From Acheta domesticus (taxonomy: Eukaryota; Arthropoda; Insecta; Orthoptera; Gryllidae), in assembly GCA_031308135.1 (NCBI GenBank), contig JAHLJT010003656.1, positions 52,305,665 through 52,369,664 of the forward strand: DNA of 64,000 bases. The letters are read 5' to 3'. Position 1 is the first letter of the stretch, and each line of letters begins with the position of its first letter. Of this stretch, positions 52,756-64,000 are shown piece by piece. The translations under genes and the position numbers were made by a program. The notes below the pieces were generated by a model. The model saw only the letters and a program-made list of their open reading frames with translations. It did no database searches and had not been told where the DNA came from.

Positions 52756-53620
52756 AACGCCCTCCCCGAGGTAAGGGGAAGAGAGGGGGTGGCGGGGAAG
52801 GTCAGTCGAGGCGTTGACGCGCGAGGGTAGCGGAGTAGGCGGACTGAGAGAACCTGGCAGGGGTGGGGGTTGGCGTGGAGGAGCGGGACGGGACGGGACG
52901 GGACGGAGTGGCGCCGGGAGGAGAGGAAGGTCGTGGCGGGAAGAGGTAGCGCAGCGGGGCTGGACGAGAGGGAGCGTTGCGGGGCGGAGAAGGGCGGACA
53001 GAGAGAGCCTGGCCAGAGGAGCGGGACGAAGCGTGGCGGGGCCGGACGGGACGGGGTGGCGCGCGGGGGAGAGGAGGTCGTGGCGGGGAAGAGGTAGCGC
53101 AGCGGCGCTGGTCGAGAGGGAGCGTTGCGGGGCGGAGAAGGGCGGGCTGAGTGAGCCTGCCCAGTCGTGGTGGCGGCGGGGAGGAGCGGGATGGAAGCTG
53201 GCCAGCCGAGAGGGGAGGGGGTAGACGAGAAGCGGGACGGAGCGGAGCGGAGGCTTGCGCTGGGCGAGTCGCGCCATTGCGGGGGCGGCAGGGTGGGGCG
53301 GGGAGGAGCGACAAAAACGGGCAGGGGGGAGCGGACGAGGCTGCACAAGGAGGAGCTGAGCGGAGAGGGTCCGAGCGAGGAGGGCTAGACGGCGGGGTTG
53401 GGCAGCGGGGAGCGGCACGGAGGAGGGGCGGAGCGGGGTGTTTTCGGGGAGACGGGGCGTTGCGAAGGGCGACGCCGCGGGGGAGTCCGGCGGGGCGGGA
53501 TGGAACCGACTTGGCGCGAGCGATGGGACGGAAAGAGAAAGGCGGGCCAGTCGTGGGCGTGGGGGAGTCGGTCCATGTGCGACGGAAAGATGCTTAGCCG
53601 CGGGGAGTGGGGACGGGCTG
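52756..53620 (+). repeat. Purine-rich GC tandem array
   Basis: It is strongly G+A rich on the + strand. A unit containing GGAAGAGGTAGCGCAGCGG, GAGAGGGAGCGTTGCGGGGC and GGAGAAGGGCGG occurs at about 52938-53012 and again at 53088-53150, with degenerate relatives to 53600. GGGACGGGACGGGACGGGAC (52887) and similar runs could form G-quadruplexes. Long frames on both strands are a composition effect (R/G/E-rich versus P/S/R-rich) and are not supported as genes. Confidence 0.75.
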
Positions 53621-54033
53621 AGCCGCGACTCGCGGGGTTTTCCCCTCAACCAGGTATCTCCCACCAGCGGGGCACCGCCCCAAACGGGACAAGCTCTAAG
53701 CTCCCGGCCGGTCTCCTGGCATGTGTGGTAGTGGAGTGCATGGTAGTGTGTGTATGTAAGGGGATGAGGATGGGACAAGGAGAGGAAGAAAAGATCGCGC
53801 GCGGTCCGTGGCCCTTTTGTTAGACTACTGCTTCGGCATTCGCCTGGTGTTGATTGGAGAAAACCACGAAAAACTGCCGATGAGAGCAGCCGGCCGCTAT
53901 AATTCTCCTCCAGACAGCGGATGAATTCGACCTAGCTGAGTAGCTAGTGTCGAAAATCCTGCCTAGGACCTCCCGGTCCGAGGGACTGCAGTGACCTCAG
54001 CTGATGCCCTGAGCCACCTCTCCCGGTACGCCG
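53600..54033 (-). mobile_element. SINE-C, reverse-oriented near full-length copy
   Basis: Read on the minus strand it begins GGGAGAGGTGGCTCAGGGCA at 54033 and runs through CTAGCTACTCAGCTAGGTCG, CAATCAACACCAGGCGAATG and GAGATACCTGGTTGAGGGGA. It aligns with 26580-27061 throughout. The 3' end fades into the GC array. From 54034 to 54200 a further GC-rich patch follows. Confidence 0.75.
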
Positions 54034-54199
54034 CGGGCGGAGGCGGAAACGCATATGCCCCTCCGCGCCCCACCGCGTGGCGCCGCGCCGCGCAGCGCGG
54101 CTGGCGGCGATTGACTGATGGCGCCAAGTAAGAATGGACTCAATTCCAAGGCGCCGCTAAATTTACGATGTCCAATAAAGGCGCGCACCGCCGAACGCC

Positions 54200-55555
54200 A
54201 CACGTTCTTCAACACGAGCATTTCCTCTCAAATTTGGGAGTTTACATCAACAGACTCACTGCCTCTACGTTAATGCTTTTTTCTCTCGCTTTAGCTCCCT
54301 TTCGTTCATATTCGCAGATGAATTTATCGCTTTTCCTTTGAATTATAAATGTATCTCCAATTGAATTGTGTGAAGGTCCTCAAATAATAAAAAATCAAAT
54401 TTAATAAGCGCAGTACTTTATTAAAAACGAATTTACTGAATTATTGACAAGTCTTTCTCACTTTATTCGTCGTAAATATCGAGGATCTTCAGTTAGCCAG
54501 TAAACTGAACGACTTTGCAAAGTGGTTCGGAAAATACGTATTCTAATTGTGCGCGTCCGACGGCAGTTTCTTGCTATTTATGCTTTACAAATCCATAATA
54601 AAAAGAAAGTATAAATATTATGCACTTACTGAGTTGGTCCATCTTCGGGAATAAATGTTAAATGAAATAAGGATCGATACTAATCCTTTTTTTTTAATAT
54701 TTGACTACAAAACTAGGTCAACGGTCATTTTGGTATGTTAACAAATAATAAGTCGGAATGGCTATATAGTAATTCACAACATTTCACTATTGTAGATCGA
54801 TGAAAACCTTGAAAACACGTTGTTTTTGCTTTTTTAATATTAATTCTTATAATTATTTTTTCCAAAACACTTTAGAAAGACCCGTCTCTAAATTATGCAC
54901 ATCTCTCCTTCTTTCTGCATGTGGCTCAACCTTCCCCCTCCAAAACGCGTTTTACGTGCACAAATTCTTTTAGAATGGCCGGGAAATATCCGGGGAGAAA
55001 TTCCCGTCCAGTGGTTCGAGATGCCTCGAGTGAATCCTCATTTGCTCCAGATGGTTGACCAGAAGAGGTTTAACAGTGACTGAGGGGACACACGAATACG
55101 CACAGGTTACCCAACTGAAGGAGTTGATGATAATCTGGACAATGTCTGTACCTTTCATGCACACTATTGAATGACAATTGTACCGCTATATTTTCACGAA
55201 TTAAAACTCGGTACTTCATTTACTTTTTACTGCAATACTTCATTCCAATGCATTCTGGATTTGTTGACAAAAAAATAATAATGGTTCCCATTTATCTTCT
55301 AACTGTAACAATTCGAGGTGAGATAGCTCCTGCTAAAGCAGTTGTTTTGCTAATTGACTTTGCATTGCCAACATTTCAATTAAATGGTTGTACAGGTAGA
55401 GTACGCAAATGCATTTTATGATTTTGAACATGTGGTTATGAAAGCTGCCATTGAGGTAATAAACAGTGTCCTAAAAATACTGCAAATGTGTGACACATGG
55501 ATCTAAAAAAAATGCATGAAAAATATACAATACAATTTTATAAAAGTATTTAATC
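54200..55555. other. AT-rich sequence, no supported feature
   Basis: Short frames on both strands show no domain or splice-supported exon. Confidence 0.4.
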
Positions 55556-55559
55556 AACT

Positions 55560-56060
55560 AGTTTATACTGTGAAGCTTTACTGTATGAGCATTTGTGTTG
55601 AAAACGAGCAACATTAGGGGCGAGTTTTCACTTTGTATGAATGCAATAAAGTAACATTTAAACAAGCTGCATACATTCTTTTTAAAACAGCATTATAAAT
55701 TTTAAGATAGTCAAAGTTATCTTGAAAGCCACAAACATAAGTTTTTAATGTAAACTGTTATATATAATTTGACTGTCCGAAATCTTTTTGTTGGATCTTT
55801 TTTGTTGGAAGTTTTAAATAGTCAAAGTTAGTTTTGGAAACAACTTGATTGTGACGTGAGGGGTATTCCGGCAGAGGCCTGTGCGAAAAAAAAACGGTTT
55901 ATCGCTACTCACCACGATTCTCTGGCTGTGATTGGCTGAATGCCTGATGACGCAATTGTTGTGCCTTAAACGGCAAATACGTGTCATCATCTATACCCTA
56001 AGATGTCATTTCATGGACGATTTCTTGTAACCAGAAAGGTCGTGTATAATGCTGGAATTG
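55560..56060 (-). repeat. Dispersed repeat Q, diverged reverse copy
   Basis: The reverse complement shows ATTCCAGCATTATA, TACAAGAAATCGTCCATG, GCGTCATCAGGCATTCAGCC, TTACTTTATTGCATTCATAC and GAAAACTCGCCCCTAATG, matching repeat Q. An extra stretch in the middle makes it longer than the other copies. Confidence 0.6.
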
Positions 56061-57050
56061 ATTTTTTTTTCTCAAAGACTTTCTTGTCAGCCAATGAAGT
56101 CGCTATGAAATAAAAGTGATTCCACATTCTGTATTATCTTAAAAGACCTACATTTGATGCTATACTTCAGTGAATATCTTTTGAATTGATTGGAAGCGCC
56201 TGCGCTAATCATGGCGGCCCCTTGCGCGAATTTTGTGTCTTGCACAAACAGCCTTTGTGCGCTCGCCCCGAAAATAAATCCCACGCGATCCGGGAGGGGA
56301 GCGGGAGGGGGACAAAAATTCCAGTAGAGCGCGCGGCGGTTAACCGCGACTTTTCATCAAAACGCGCGTCTGTCAACACCCGAACGCTGCCCGGCGCCCG
56401 ACAGGTGACCCGCACTAATTCAGGTTATTTTCGTCGAAACAATGAGTGGATATCAAATATTAGGGCGTAAATTAGACGCTCCGTGTTTCTCAATGCCTTC
56501 GCAAAATAAATTGTAATTACGTGTCATCTGCAGGCAAAAGAGATGCCATTTTCAATCTGGATACGTTTAATAGAATTCTGGTTTATAGCAGAATTTCATT
56601 CTGAAACGTTTGGTTAGGGTTTATTTGCCCCCTCCATGTTTTTCTAATGAAGAAAGTAATTTTTGAAATTATTAATTAACCCTTATTAACAGCTGTTTAT
56701 TGTAATTCTTTTTTTTTCAAATTAGCTGGATATAGCGAAAAATTACCTACATTTATGGCGCTCTGCTTTGTATATAAACTCATAATAATTTGTTCATTGC
56801 AGCTTAAGAAATATTCTGTTGAAACGAGTAAAATCACTATTTTCGGCTCAGTCACCTTTTAGCAAAGAAATTACTCTTCCTTTGTATTCATTGTGAGTGA
56901 AATCTTGCTTAGAATCCTTTGAATGGTATCTCACCATATCGATTAGAAATATTACAGAATATTCAACGCGTTCAAATATTTAATTGATGAAGCCTACGCC
57001 AGCAAATTTCCATGACGTGATCTGCAGCATCAAAATCAATGTTTGTTGAT
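56061..57050. other. Mostly AT-rich; GC-rich patch at 56190-56420
   Basis: The GC-rich patch (GCGCCTGCGCTAATCATGGC ... GACAGGTGACCCGC) has open frames on both strands but no recognised product. The rest is AT-rich without a supported feature. Confidence 0.35.
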
Positions 57051-57059
57051 TCGTGCTTA

Positions 57060-57390
57060 ATGCGCTGGCGTACCATTCAACCGATTGCGATAAAACTTTG
57101 TCACCTTATTGCTTGCACTTGCGGAAAGAACATAGGCGTAGTAAAATTATTGTAACTCCACTAGATGGCGCTGTAGCACGTTGAATGCAAAGTTAATGCA
57201 ATTCCTAATCCATCTGAGCTTCATTGTCGCTGGGCGTTGCCGAGTGACGTGGGGCAAGGAGCAGGGGGCGAAGTTGCTGACAGGGAAAGGGAAAAGAGAA
57301 AGAGAAAAGAGGCACAGAACGAAAAAAGAGAAACAGAGGAAAAAGAGGGACAGAGGGAAATAAGAGAGACAGAGGGAAAAATGACGGAGG
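57060..57390 (+). repeat. Dispersed repeat with GA-rich tail, truncated at gap
   Basis: It contains TTGTAACTCCACTAGATG then GCGCT, as in 6745-7265, followed by a purine-rich GAGAAAGAGAAAAGAG / GACAGAGGGAAA tract. The contig ends inside this low-complexity tract. Confidence 0.6.
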
Positions 57391-57490
57391 NNNNNNNNNN
57401 NNNNNNNNNNNNNNNNNNNNNNNNNNNNNNNNNNNNNNNNNNNNNNNNNNNNNNNNNNNNNNNNNNNNNNNNNNNNNNNNNNNNNNNNNN
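57391..57490. other. Assembly gap of 100 N
   Basis: Exactly 100 N, a conventional scaffold-gap placeholder of unknown true size. The right flank begins at the homologue of position 45284. Confidence 0.99.
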
Positions 57491-60400
57491 AAGATGACTT
57501 GATCATTGTTGCAGTGAATTAAATGATTTTGCTCTTCAAACAGACTACTGGTTTATTTGTTACTTTGAAACATTTCATCTGAGTAGTGAAAATGAAACAC
57601 ACACGTCACAAAACGGTCATCCGCTTAAATGTGCAATGAGCACGCATCTCGAATGCTTAATAGATCTGCAATGCAAATGTATCAAAGTATTTTGAGCACC
57701 ATCGGGTTTCGTTGTTAACGAGGATTTCATTTAAATTACATTGACAGCCGCAATTATCCCCGGAAAACTGTCGTTTTAATCTGTGTCTAAATTGTGGGAA
57801 ACTGCATTTTGAATCATCAGACAACACTCGTGAGAACGAAAATTGATTTCTGAGTTGTTCGAACCTACTAGAGTTAGTACGATTCGCTAGATTTGTCAGT
57901 GATATCCCAATTCTTCCCTCTGACCGAAGATAGATTTTTGTGCCATTGGCGGAACATAAATTAGGTACCACGAAAAGGGTCTCCAAAACAGGACTTCGAA
58001 CATGATTTAAACACAAACGATTGCGTACACACGATATTACAATGTTTCAAACAGACATTAATTGAAAACGTACCTTTACTATTCTGTTTGCATATTGATT
58101 CGTCAATATCCATTCGCCAGCTGATAGTGTCGAATTTTCCCATTCGATAGCGGCTGAGGAAATCATTTATTCGATATGAAATCAAAAGTGTGAAAAGGTA
58201 ATGCATTTTCTCAATGTTTGACAAATTTTTCCATGTATTTGGTAGTTAAAGGAGTACGATTTTTCAGCTAAGTAAATCGCTTTTGCTGTTATTAGATTCT
58301 GACGGTACTTCGTTTCAAATGTAAAACCGAAGACAGCTTCTAATGCTCTTGATGAGCTTACAAATAAAGTAATCATTTGGTAGGTCTTTTCATGTTTGTT
58401 GCCATAAGTAGTTGTGGCAACACTGTTAAAAATGAAGCAACGTCCGAGCTTCTCGTCATTTACTCTACAGTAAACAGTGTAAGGAAATTATTTTTATATC
58501 GTCTTCTGTACGTTTCGTGGGATGGAGGCGGTAAAGTAAGCTTATTAATCCAAAGAATAAAATACGTTATTGCCTCTTCACATAGTAATGCAGCGACAAA
58601 GAAATTAACAGTTCCGAGTATATTAGACACGCGTGTTGTCCTAGAAAGTATAATGACCAGGTTAACATTTTTTCAATACAAGCAGACAGCTTGGAAAGGT
58701 TTAACAAATTTACTGCGTCTGTCGTCACTTGTTCCGCTTTGAGGCAACCATCTGCCAATCATTTTCTGTTAATATAGTAATGAGATTAGAACGAAGTTAT
58801 TGAACATAAAAGTTTGCACACATTGCCATGATGAGTTAGAGACGAAACCATGCAAAGTATGAAGGTGCAATTTAGAACATACATTTTTATTATCAATGAA
58901 ATAGTGCGGAATGGTTTGCCTGGTTGTGGGAAAACTCCGCTAACCGATAATAGGTCGATGCCGGATCTCACCACCTAGAGGGGGAATATCATCGCCACCT
59001 CCCAAACAATGGCATTCACTACACTTGCGGGAGTAACGACATGAGCACTTGACGCGCCCGGAATCTCCAATCAATCAATCAATCAATCAAAAGTCCAGTA
59101 ATTGGGAAGTTGGTGAGTTGGATCTTTCGGAAATTTGTAGGTTGTGATGAGCATGTGAGTTGTGATGAGCTGGTGGCGTCGGCCGGAATGGGGTTCGTAG
59201 GCAGAAGCGCTCCGATCGGGCGCGGAACTACCGCCGGCGCGGCGGCTGCAAATACCTGGGCCCTCGGATATAATGGGCCCCCACATGCAAATGTGTTCGT
59301 GGCTTCCGCGGCCGGAGTCATTGTATTCTTGGCGTCTGAACGCTGCTCATCGCGGACCCCAAATGCAAATGTTTTTGGTATATCTCAACTCGCTTTAAAG
59401 TCCCCTTGTACTATTGTCATAAATCGACTAATGTAATGTTTGAAATACATATTTTATTATGAGGACGTAAAGATGTTTTGGGGCTGTCCATAAATTACGT
59501 AACGCAATTTTCAAGTATTTTCAATACCCCTCCCCCCTTGTAACGCACTTCCCTATCTCTATGCAACGCAGCGTAACGCTGCTCAGACCCCTCACTCCCC
59601 TTTACCGTTACGTAATTTATGGATGTCCCCTTTCCAAATTTGTAATTTGGCATCCCGGGGCCACAATCATGTATTACTTCATTTAAAGTTTTGGGAAGCC
59701 ATATTCTGTGTTTTATTACACGTTTTGTAACAAAGCGAAAGTCCGCAGGGGTCCATTCTGAATTTTGTGATTGATTATGATTAATAACGTTACTTTCAAT
59801 TAGTTTTCAGCATGCTTTTTTTTATTTCGACAATTTTTTTAAGGAGAGGTCCCAATTGTTTTTGAACTGGGGCCCCGGGATGGCTAGTTTCACCAGTGGC
59901 TCCGGTTAGTGGTTTCCTTGACCACTTCCAGGCGAATGTCAGCGCGATGTCCTAGAATATGAACCCAGGACCGCACGAGCTTTCCTTCCCTTTCCTGTTC
60001 GCATTCCCCACCTCATAGCGCAGCGATCAGCTGTTCGTCTATGGCACATCCCGCTGATCTAAAAAATATGTCAAGCGTGGGAGAATCGGGGTAGAGAGCA
60101 CATGCTGAGAATAGGCGACTTGGGGCTCATCGGGGGGATAATCGACGTAATAAAAGAATATTAATAGAAATAAATATTTTCATGAATAATGATGCGTTTA
60201 CAAAGGTAGGGGATTTTTTTAATTTTTGTATTCTAGGATTATAAACGGCCTTTTCTGTTGCAAGAAATCGTTCATAATCAGGCGTTTTTACGGCACAAAT
60301 GATGCCGCATTAGATTTTACGGCACCAATGATTGCGTCATCACACATTCAGCCAATCGCAGCGAGAGAATTAGGGGGAGGTAGAGGTAAACGGGACAGCC

Positions 60401-63400
60401 GACCACAGTTTTCTCGCACAAATGTCAAATACCAGATATCACAAGAAAGTTTTTTCGCAAAATTAAGTTTGATTCTCTTAGAAATTTAAAATGCTGTCAT
60501 ACAAAAAAATAGCGTATGCAACTGGTTTATAATGTTGCTTTATTACATTCGTGCAAATTTGAAAACTCGCTCCTAACGTCGGTCGTTTTCAAAACATGTA
60601 CTCATGCAATAAAGCTTAACATTATAAAATAATTGCGTAAACTATTATTATAAATAAAATGATGAGTTTAGAAAGTAAGGAATTTAAAAATCGTAGTTGA
60701 TCCAATGAATGAGTCAAGATCCATTAGTTGGGCACATTAGTTTGAATGAGCAAATAGGTACCAACAATTTCAAAGTACACGCGTATAACAAGTAGACATT
60801 TTGATGCAGAATCGTACGGTCACAACGACTGCGTCCGTGGCAGTGCTCAGTTACTCTTTCGTGTTGCGAAGTCCGCCGCTCCAGCAACGAAGCAAAGAAG
60901 TCAAACTTGGCCCTTCTCAAACCTTGGAGAATTTCCACAATTCTTCTCGAAGTTTCTTTCCAAGGCAAAGGTTTTTAGAGATCTCGCAGATCGGCCCACA
61001 GCGTGCTAGTTAGATCAAGAAAGAAACGTCTGAACGCAAAACGATCTTTGCAAAAGAAGTATCAATGAAAGAGAAAAAGGATAAATACAACAACCAAAAC
61101 AAACTACGAAACTAAATAGGAATACAAGAAAGTCTGAAGTGTGAATTGAGGAGAATAACAGGGAAAAATAATAAATTAGGAAAATAAAATTGGGAAGATT
61201 AAACTGCAGGTAAATGAAAATAAAGTATGAAGTACAATGATCACGAAATGAAAGCAATTAGGTGAATTTCCGTGAAAGTATGGATGTATGTGCGTGTTAA
61301 TATTCGCTGACTTATTGGGATGGTGAGTCCAATTAATTTCACACTTTTGATCGCAAATCAGCATTCGATTTTGCGGACTCGTTAAATTTCATTTGTTCTT
61401 TGTGTTCCTCTTCATTGGACAACAAATTGGTTTACGCACGACAGCAACAGATGAGTAGTTTTCAATACATCCACTTCCAGCGCTGTGACCTGTGTAGAAC
61501 GATAATTCTGTAAAGAATTCAGTTTGATCTGAAATTGTTTGTTCCATATGGTTCGGTGAAAACCGGCATATTGATTCGTGTTCTCATAGCTTGCATGAGG
61601 ATTTCGAAAACATTTTCCTACCAAAAATTAGGATCTCACTTAATCGTAAAATGAGTTGATAATATTCAATGTAAATATTTCGAATAATGGTAGCAATAAT
61701 AACAATCATAATAATAGTAATACAAATAAGCTGAACGCTTAGAAAAGATTAATTATTCATAAATTTGCATTGGTGTGTTTTCATTAAAATAATTTGTTGT
61801 GCAATCTGCAGAAAACAAGTTTTTCAGGTGTAATAAAATGTTTATAAGTGTAGTAAAACCGTACGTAATGCTACCTGAGGGACTGGCGGATTGACTCGGA
61901 AATCTCACGAATGTGGGGCGAGAGCGTGGCACGTGGGGCGTGAGCACACGGTGTAAGATGTATAGGTGTGTCAACTAGACGCCTTTTGGGCAAAATTTTT
62001 GAAGCCAGTTTGAGGCTAGTTCCTCGCTTACCGTACGGTGCGCTCGATCGGCTTGGGCATTGATGATGGCGTCTCGCGCATTTAGTATTTTCTGGTGTTT
62101 TCGTTTCAAGGAAGGTATACCGGTCACTGAATGCATGTAATAGTAGAAACGCTACTGTAAAGGTATCGGGATCTTTTAAGTCCTACTATAAAGTCTGACG
62201 GGGGTTTTAATTATTTTAAATGTTTTTGTAGCGAAATCCATGTATATTCTTGATTCAACATGATTCTTTATTTCAGTGTTAATAGTATTCAGTTTATACA
62301 TATTATTCTCCGAAATAATTACAGTTTACATACTTTCTTCATTTCCTAAATACATTAATGTACATAAATGTCACATAAGTAACTTGTATATAAATTTTAC
62401 ATTTATTGCAGTATTATCATTATTAACATTCATTTGGCTGTACCTAAATTTCAAAATGCTGTTGGATATGTGCAAACCAATCATTGTAAAATTGCTTTGA
62501 CTATGAATGTATGAACTATAATATTCTACTTTTTAGAAAAGCCTTATGTTATTCTTGTAACTTTTAATGACATCTGGTGACAGGTAGAATATCTTAATTT
62601 CTGCTTATGTAGGGCTTTTCTCACACAGAGTATTACGAGTAATGATTGTGTTATTGTCTATTGTAGTGCTATGGTGGTGAATAGAAGTGGGCCATGTTAT
62701 GTTTCAATTGATAACATTAGGGTTTCTGGGTGTTGATAAACATGGGAAGGCAAGAATTGTAAATGATTGAAAGTATTTTTTATGCCAGACTCATGATCCA
62801 ATTTGTGCTATGGTTGTAACAAATTGTTTTTGTAGTTTTAACATTTCTTTCACCTCAAATTTACTTGCTTTTTTCCACAAACGTACATATTACTGTGAAA
62901 GAGTTTCCATACCATTCCCGAAACGGTTTATATGGTTTTTAGTTATCTGAATTTATTCTCATTATTAACTTCTATGAAAACCTAACAACCACTTAATTTC
63001 ACTTCCATTTAGATGGCTTCAAAAACAAAATTAATTTCAAGAACGAAATATGAAAGTCTTCATCCTTTTAGAATCACAGCACAGAATATCACCACCATGA
63101 ATAAACCATGTTCTTACTACTTTATATGCAGAGCCTCATGTCTATATTGAAATAACATCAGTTGCCTTTTTATAATCACATCTTGGCAACAATATGTGCA
63201 AAAAGTACACATTCTCTGGTTCACATTTCACAATCATGTCCTATGATCTTTGAAGAAGACTAACCATTTGTTTATTCTCAAATATTTTTTCAAATATCAA
63301 TAAGTTTGTCTGACACCCTTTGGATACATTCAATGAATCTTCTTCAAGAATTCAGTTGCTTCCATCAACATTTTTTCATAATCACCTTCTGAAAATGAAA

Positions 63401-64000
63401 AAGTTTTAAAATATATTTTTAGTTGTTAGGTGATAAATAACATTTCATGAAGTAAGTGATTTCATATAATCAGAAAAAATCAATAATTAATTACAATTAA
63501 AAATAGTAGACAATAAACAACATACACATTCACTATATCAGTAAAGTTCAGTATGAGGATTACAGTCGTCAGATAGATTGTTTGGTGAACAGGCTTGATG
63601 TTTCAGTGGCAGTACCTGTATCTTTCCCAAGATATCCACTAAAAGTTCAACAAAATTAAACAAGAATGAAAAATAATATGATGAACGAATAAATTCTTAC
63701 ATTAATTAATCTTAAAATTACCATTTTGATTATAAGAAATTCTATCTTCAGGTCTGGTCTGTAAATAATATCCTCTACAAGTAACTTTATTTATTTTTAA
63801 TACTATTGAAAACGCATATCAAATGCATGTTTACCATTTTAAAAATTCCTAGAAACATCACATAAAAAACTGTTTGAATTATCTTCCGTTTTTAGTTTTT
63901 TGGCATGCAAATTCTACAAACTTTGCACTAATTTAGAGCAAAATGTTAACTTACGTATTATTTGATTGCACAATTTAACTCCTGGATTTTTCCGAATTGT
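57491..64000 (+). repeat. Duplicated block, copy 2 (probable false duplication)
   Basis: It is near-identical to 45284-51788 and starts at the first base after the N gap. Homologues within it: exon candidate 58074-58153, SINE-C tail (about 58905-59094), MITE 59480-59630, repeat Q 60235-60665, frame 60714-60968 (shifted) and exon candidate 62032-62126 (shifted by one G). These should not be counted as additional genes until the assembly is resolved. Confidence 0.93.
59480..59630. mobile_element. MITE GGGG...CCCC, copy 3 (duplicate of copy 2)
   Basis: Same ends, same TTT flanks and same insertion site as 47271-47422, differing by a one-base C-run indel. It is therefore not an independent insertion. 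Confidence 0.8.

Noticed and set aside
52383..53778. Long minus-strand frames (up to 346 residues) rich in P, S, R, L
   Set aside because: They arise from the purine-skewed tandem array and extend into repeat R and SINE-C. Opposite-strand frames are equally open, and no motif is recognisable.
59079..62500. A second set of genes in the right-hand copy
   Set aside because: Near-identical to 45284-51788 and starting at an assembly gap. Counting it as separate loci is not justified.

Overview
The window looks like nuclear DNA from an insect with a large, repeat-rich genome. It has AT-rich introns of 1-15 kb, GC-rich coding exons with GT-AG splice sites, and very many SINEs, hAT, mariner, copia, LINE and foldback remnants. 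It is neither prokaryotic nor viral. I cannot name the species. The 100-base run of N at 57391-57490 marks a scaffold join.

One gene is clear: the crustacean cardioactive peptide receptor (CCAPR), a rhodopsin-type GPCR, on the + strand. Five firm exons carry TM2 to TM7: 6576-6679, 14057-14150, 21754-21849, 25554-25745 and 42506-42686. A loop-3/TM6 exon at 27079-27193 is followed 134 bp later by a partial copy at 27271-27327. The N-terminus/TM1 and the C-terminal tail were not found. The first probably lies left of the window. The tail may be a later exon, or may be replaced by read-through into a foldback repeat.

Layout. 1-6575: upstream sequence with diverged repeats, a GC-rich island (about 2240-2740) with a possible minus-strand first exon, a MITE and nested SINE/hAT fragments. 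6680-42505: CCAPR introns, filled by copia and mariner remnants, two inverted copies of one 1.87-kb hAT element, a 2.6-kb hAT with a broken transposase, foldbacks, LINE pieces and GC-rich islands. 42687-57390: foldback, hAT-MITE, dispersed repeats and a purine-rich GC tandem array. It also holds two possible minus-strand coding exons of an unrecognised gene.

57491-64000 repeats 45284-51788 nearly base for base, differing mostly by one-base indels, and begins exactly at the N gap. This is best read as an unmerged overlapping contig (false duplication), not a biological tandem duplication.

The most notable biology is at the CCAPR splice sites. A palindromic insertion with a perfect 12-bp target-site duplication ends 11 nt before the TM5-exon splice site plus its duplicated target. 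A SINE ends about 16 nt before the loop-3 exon and supplies its likely branch point. The tandem partial exon copy is in phase with the TM5 exon, while the full exon is not. That suggests either alternative loop-3 forms or a one-base assembly error.
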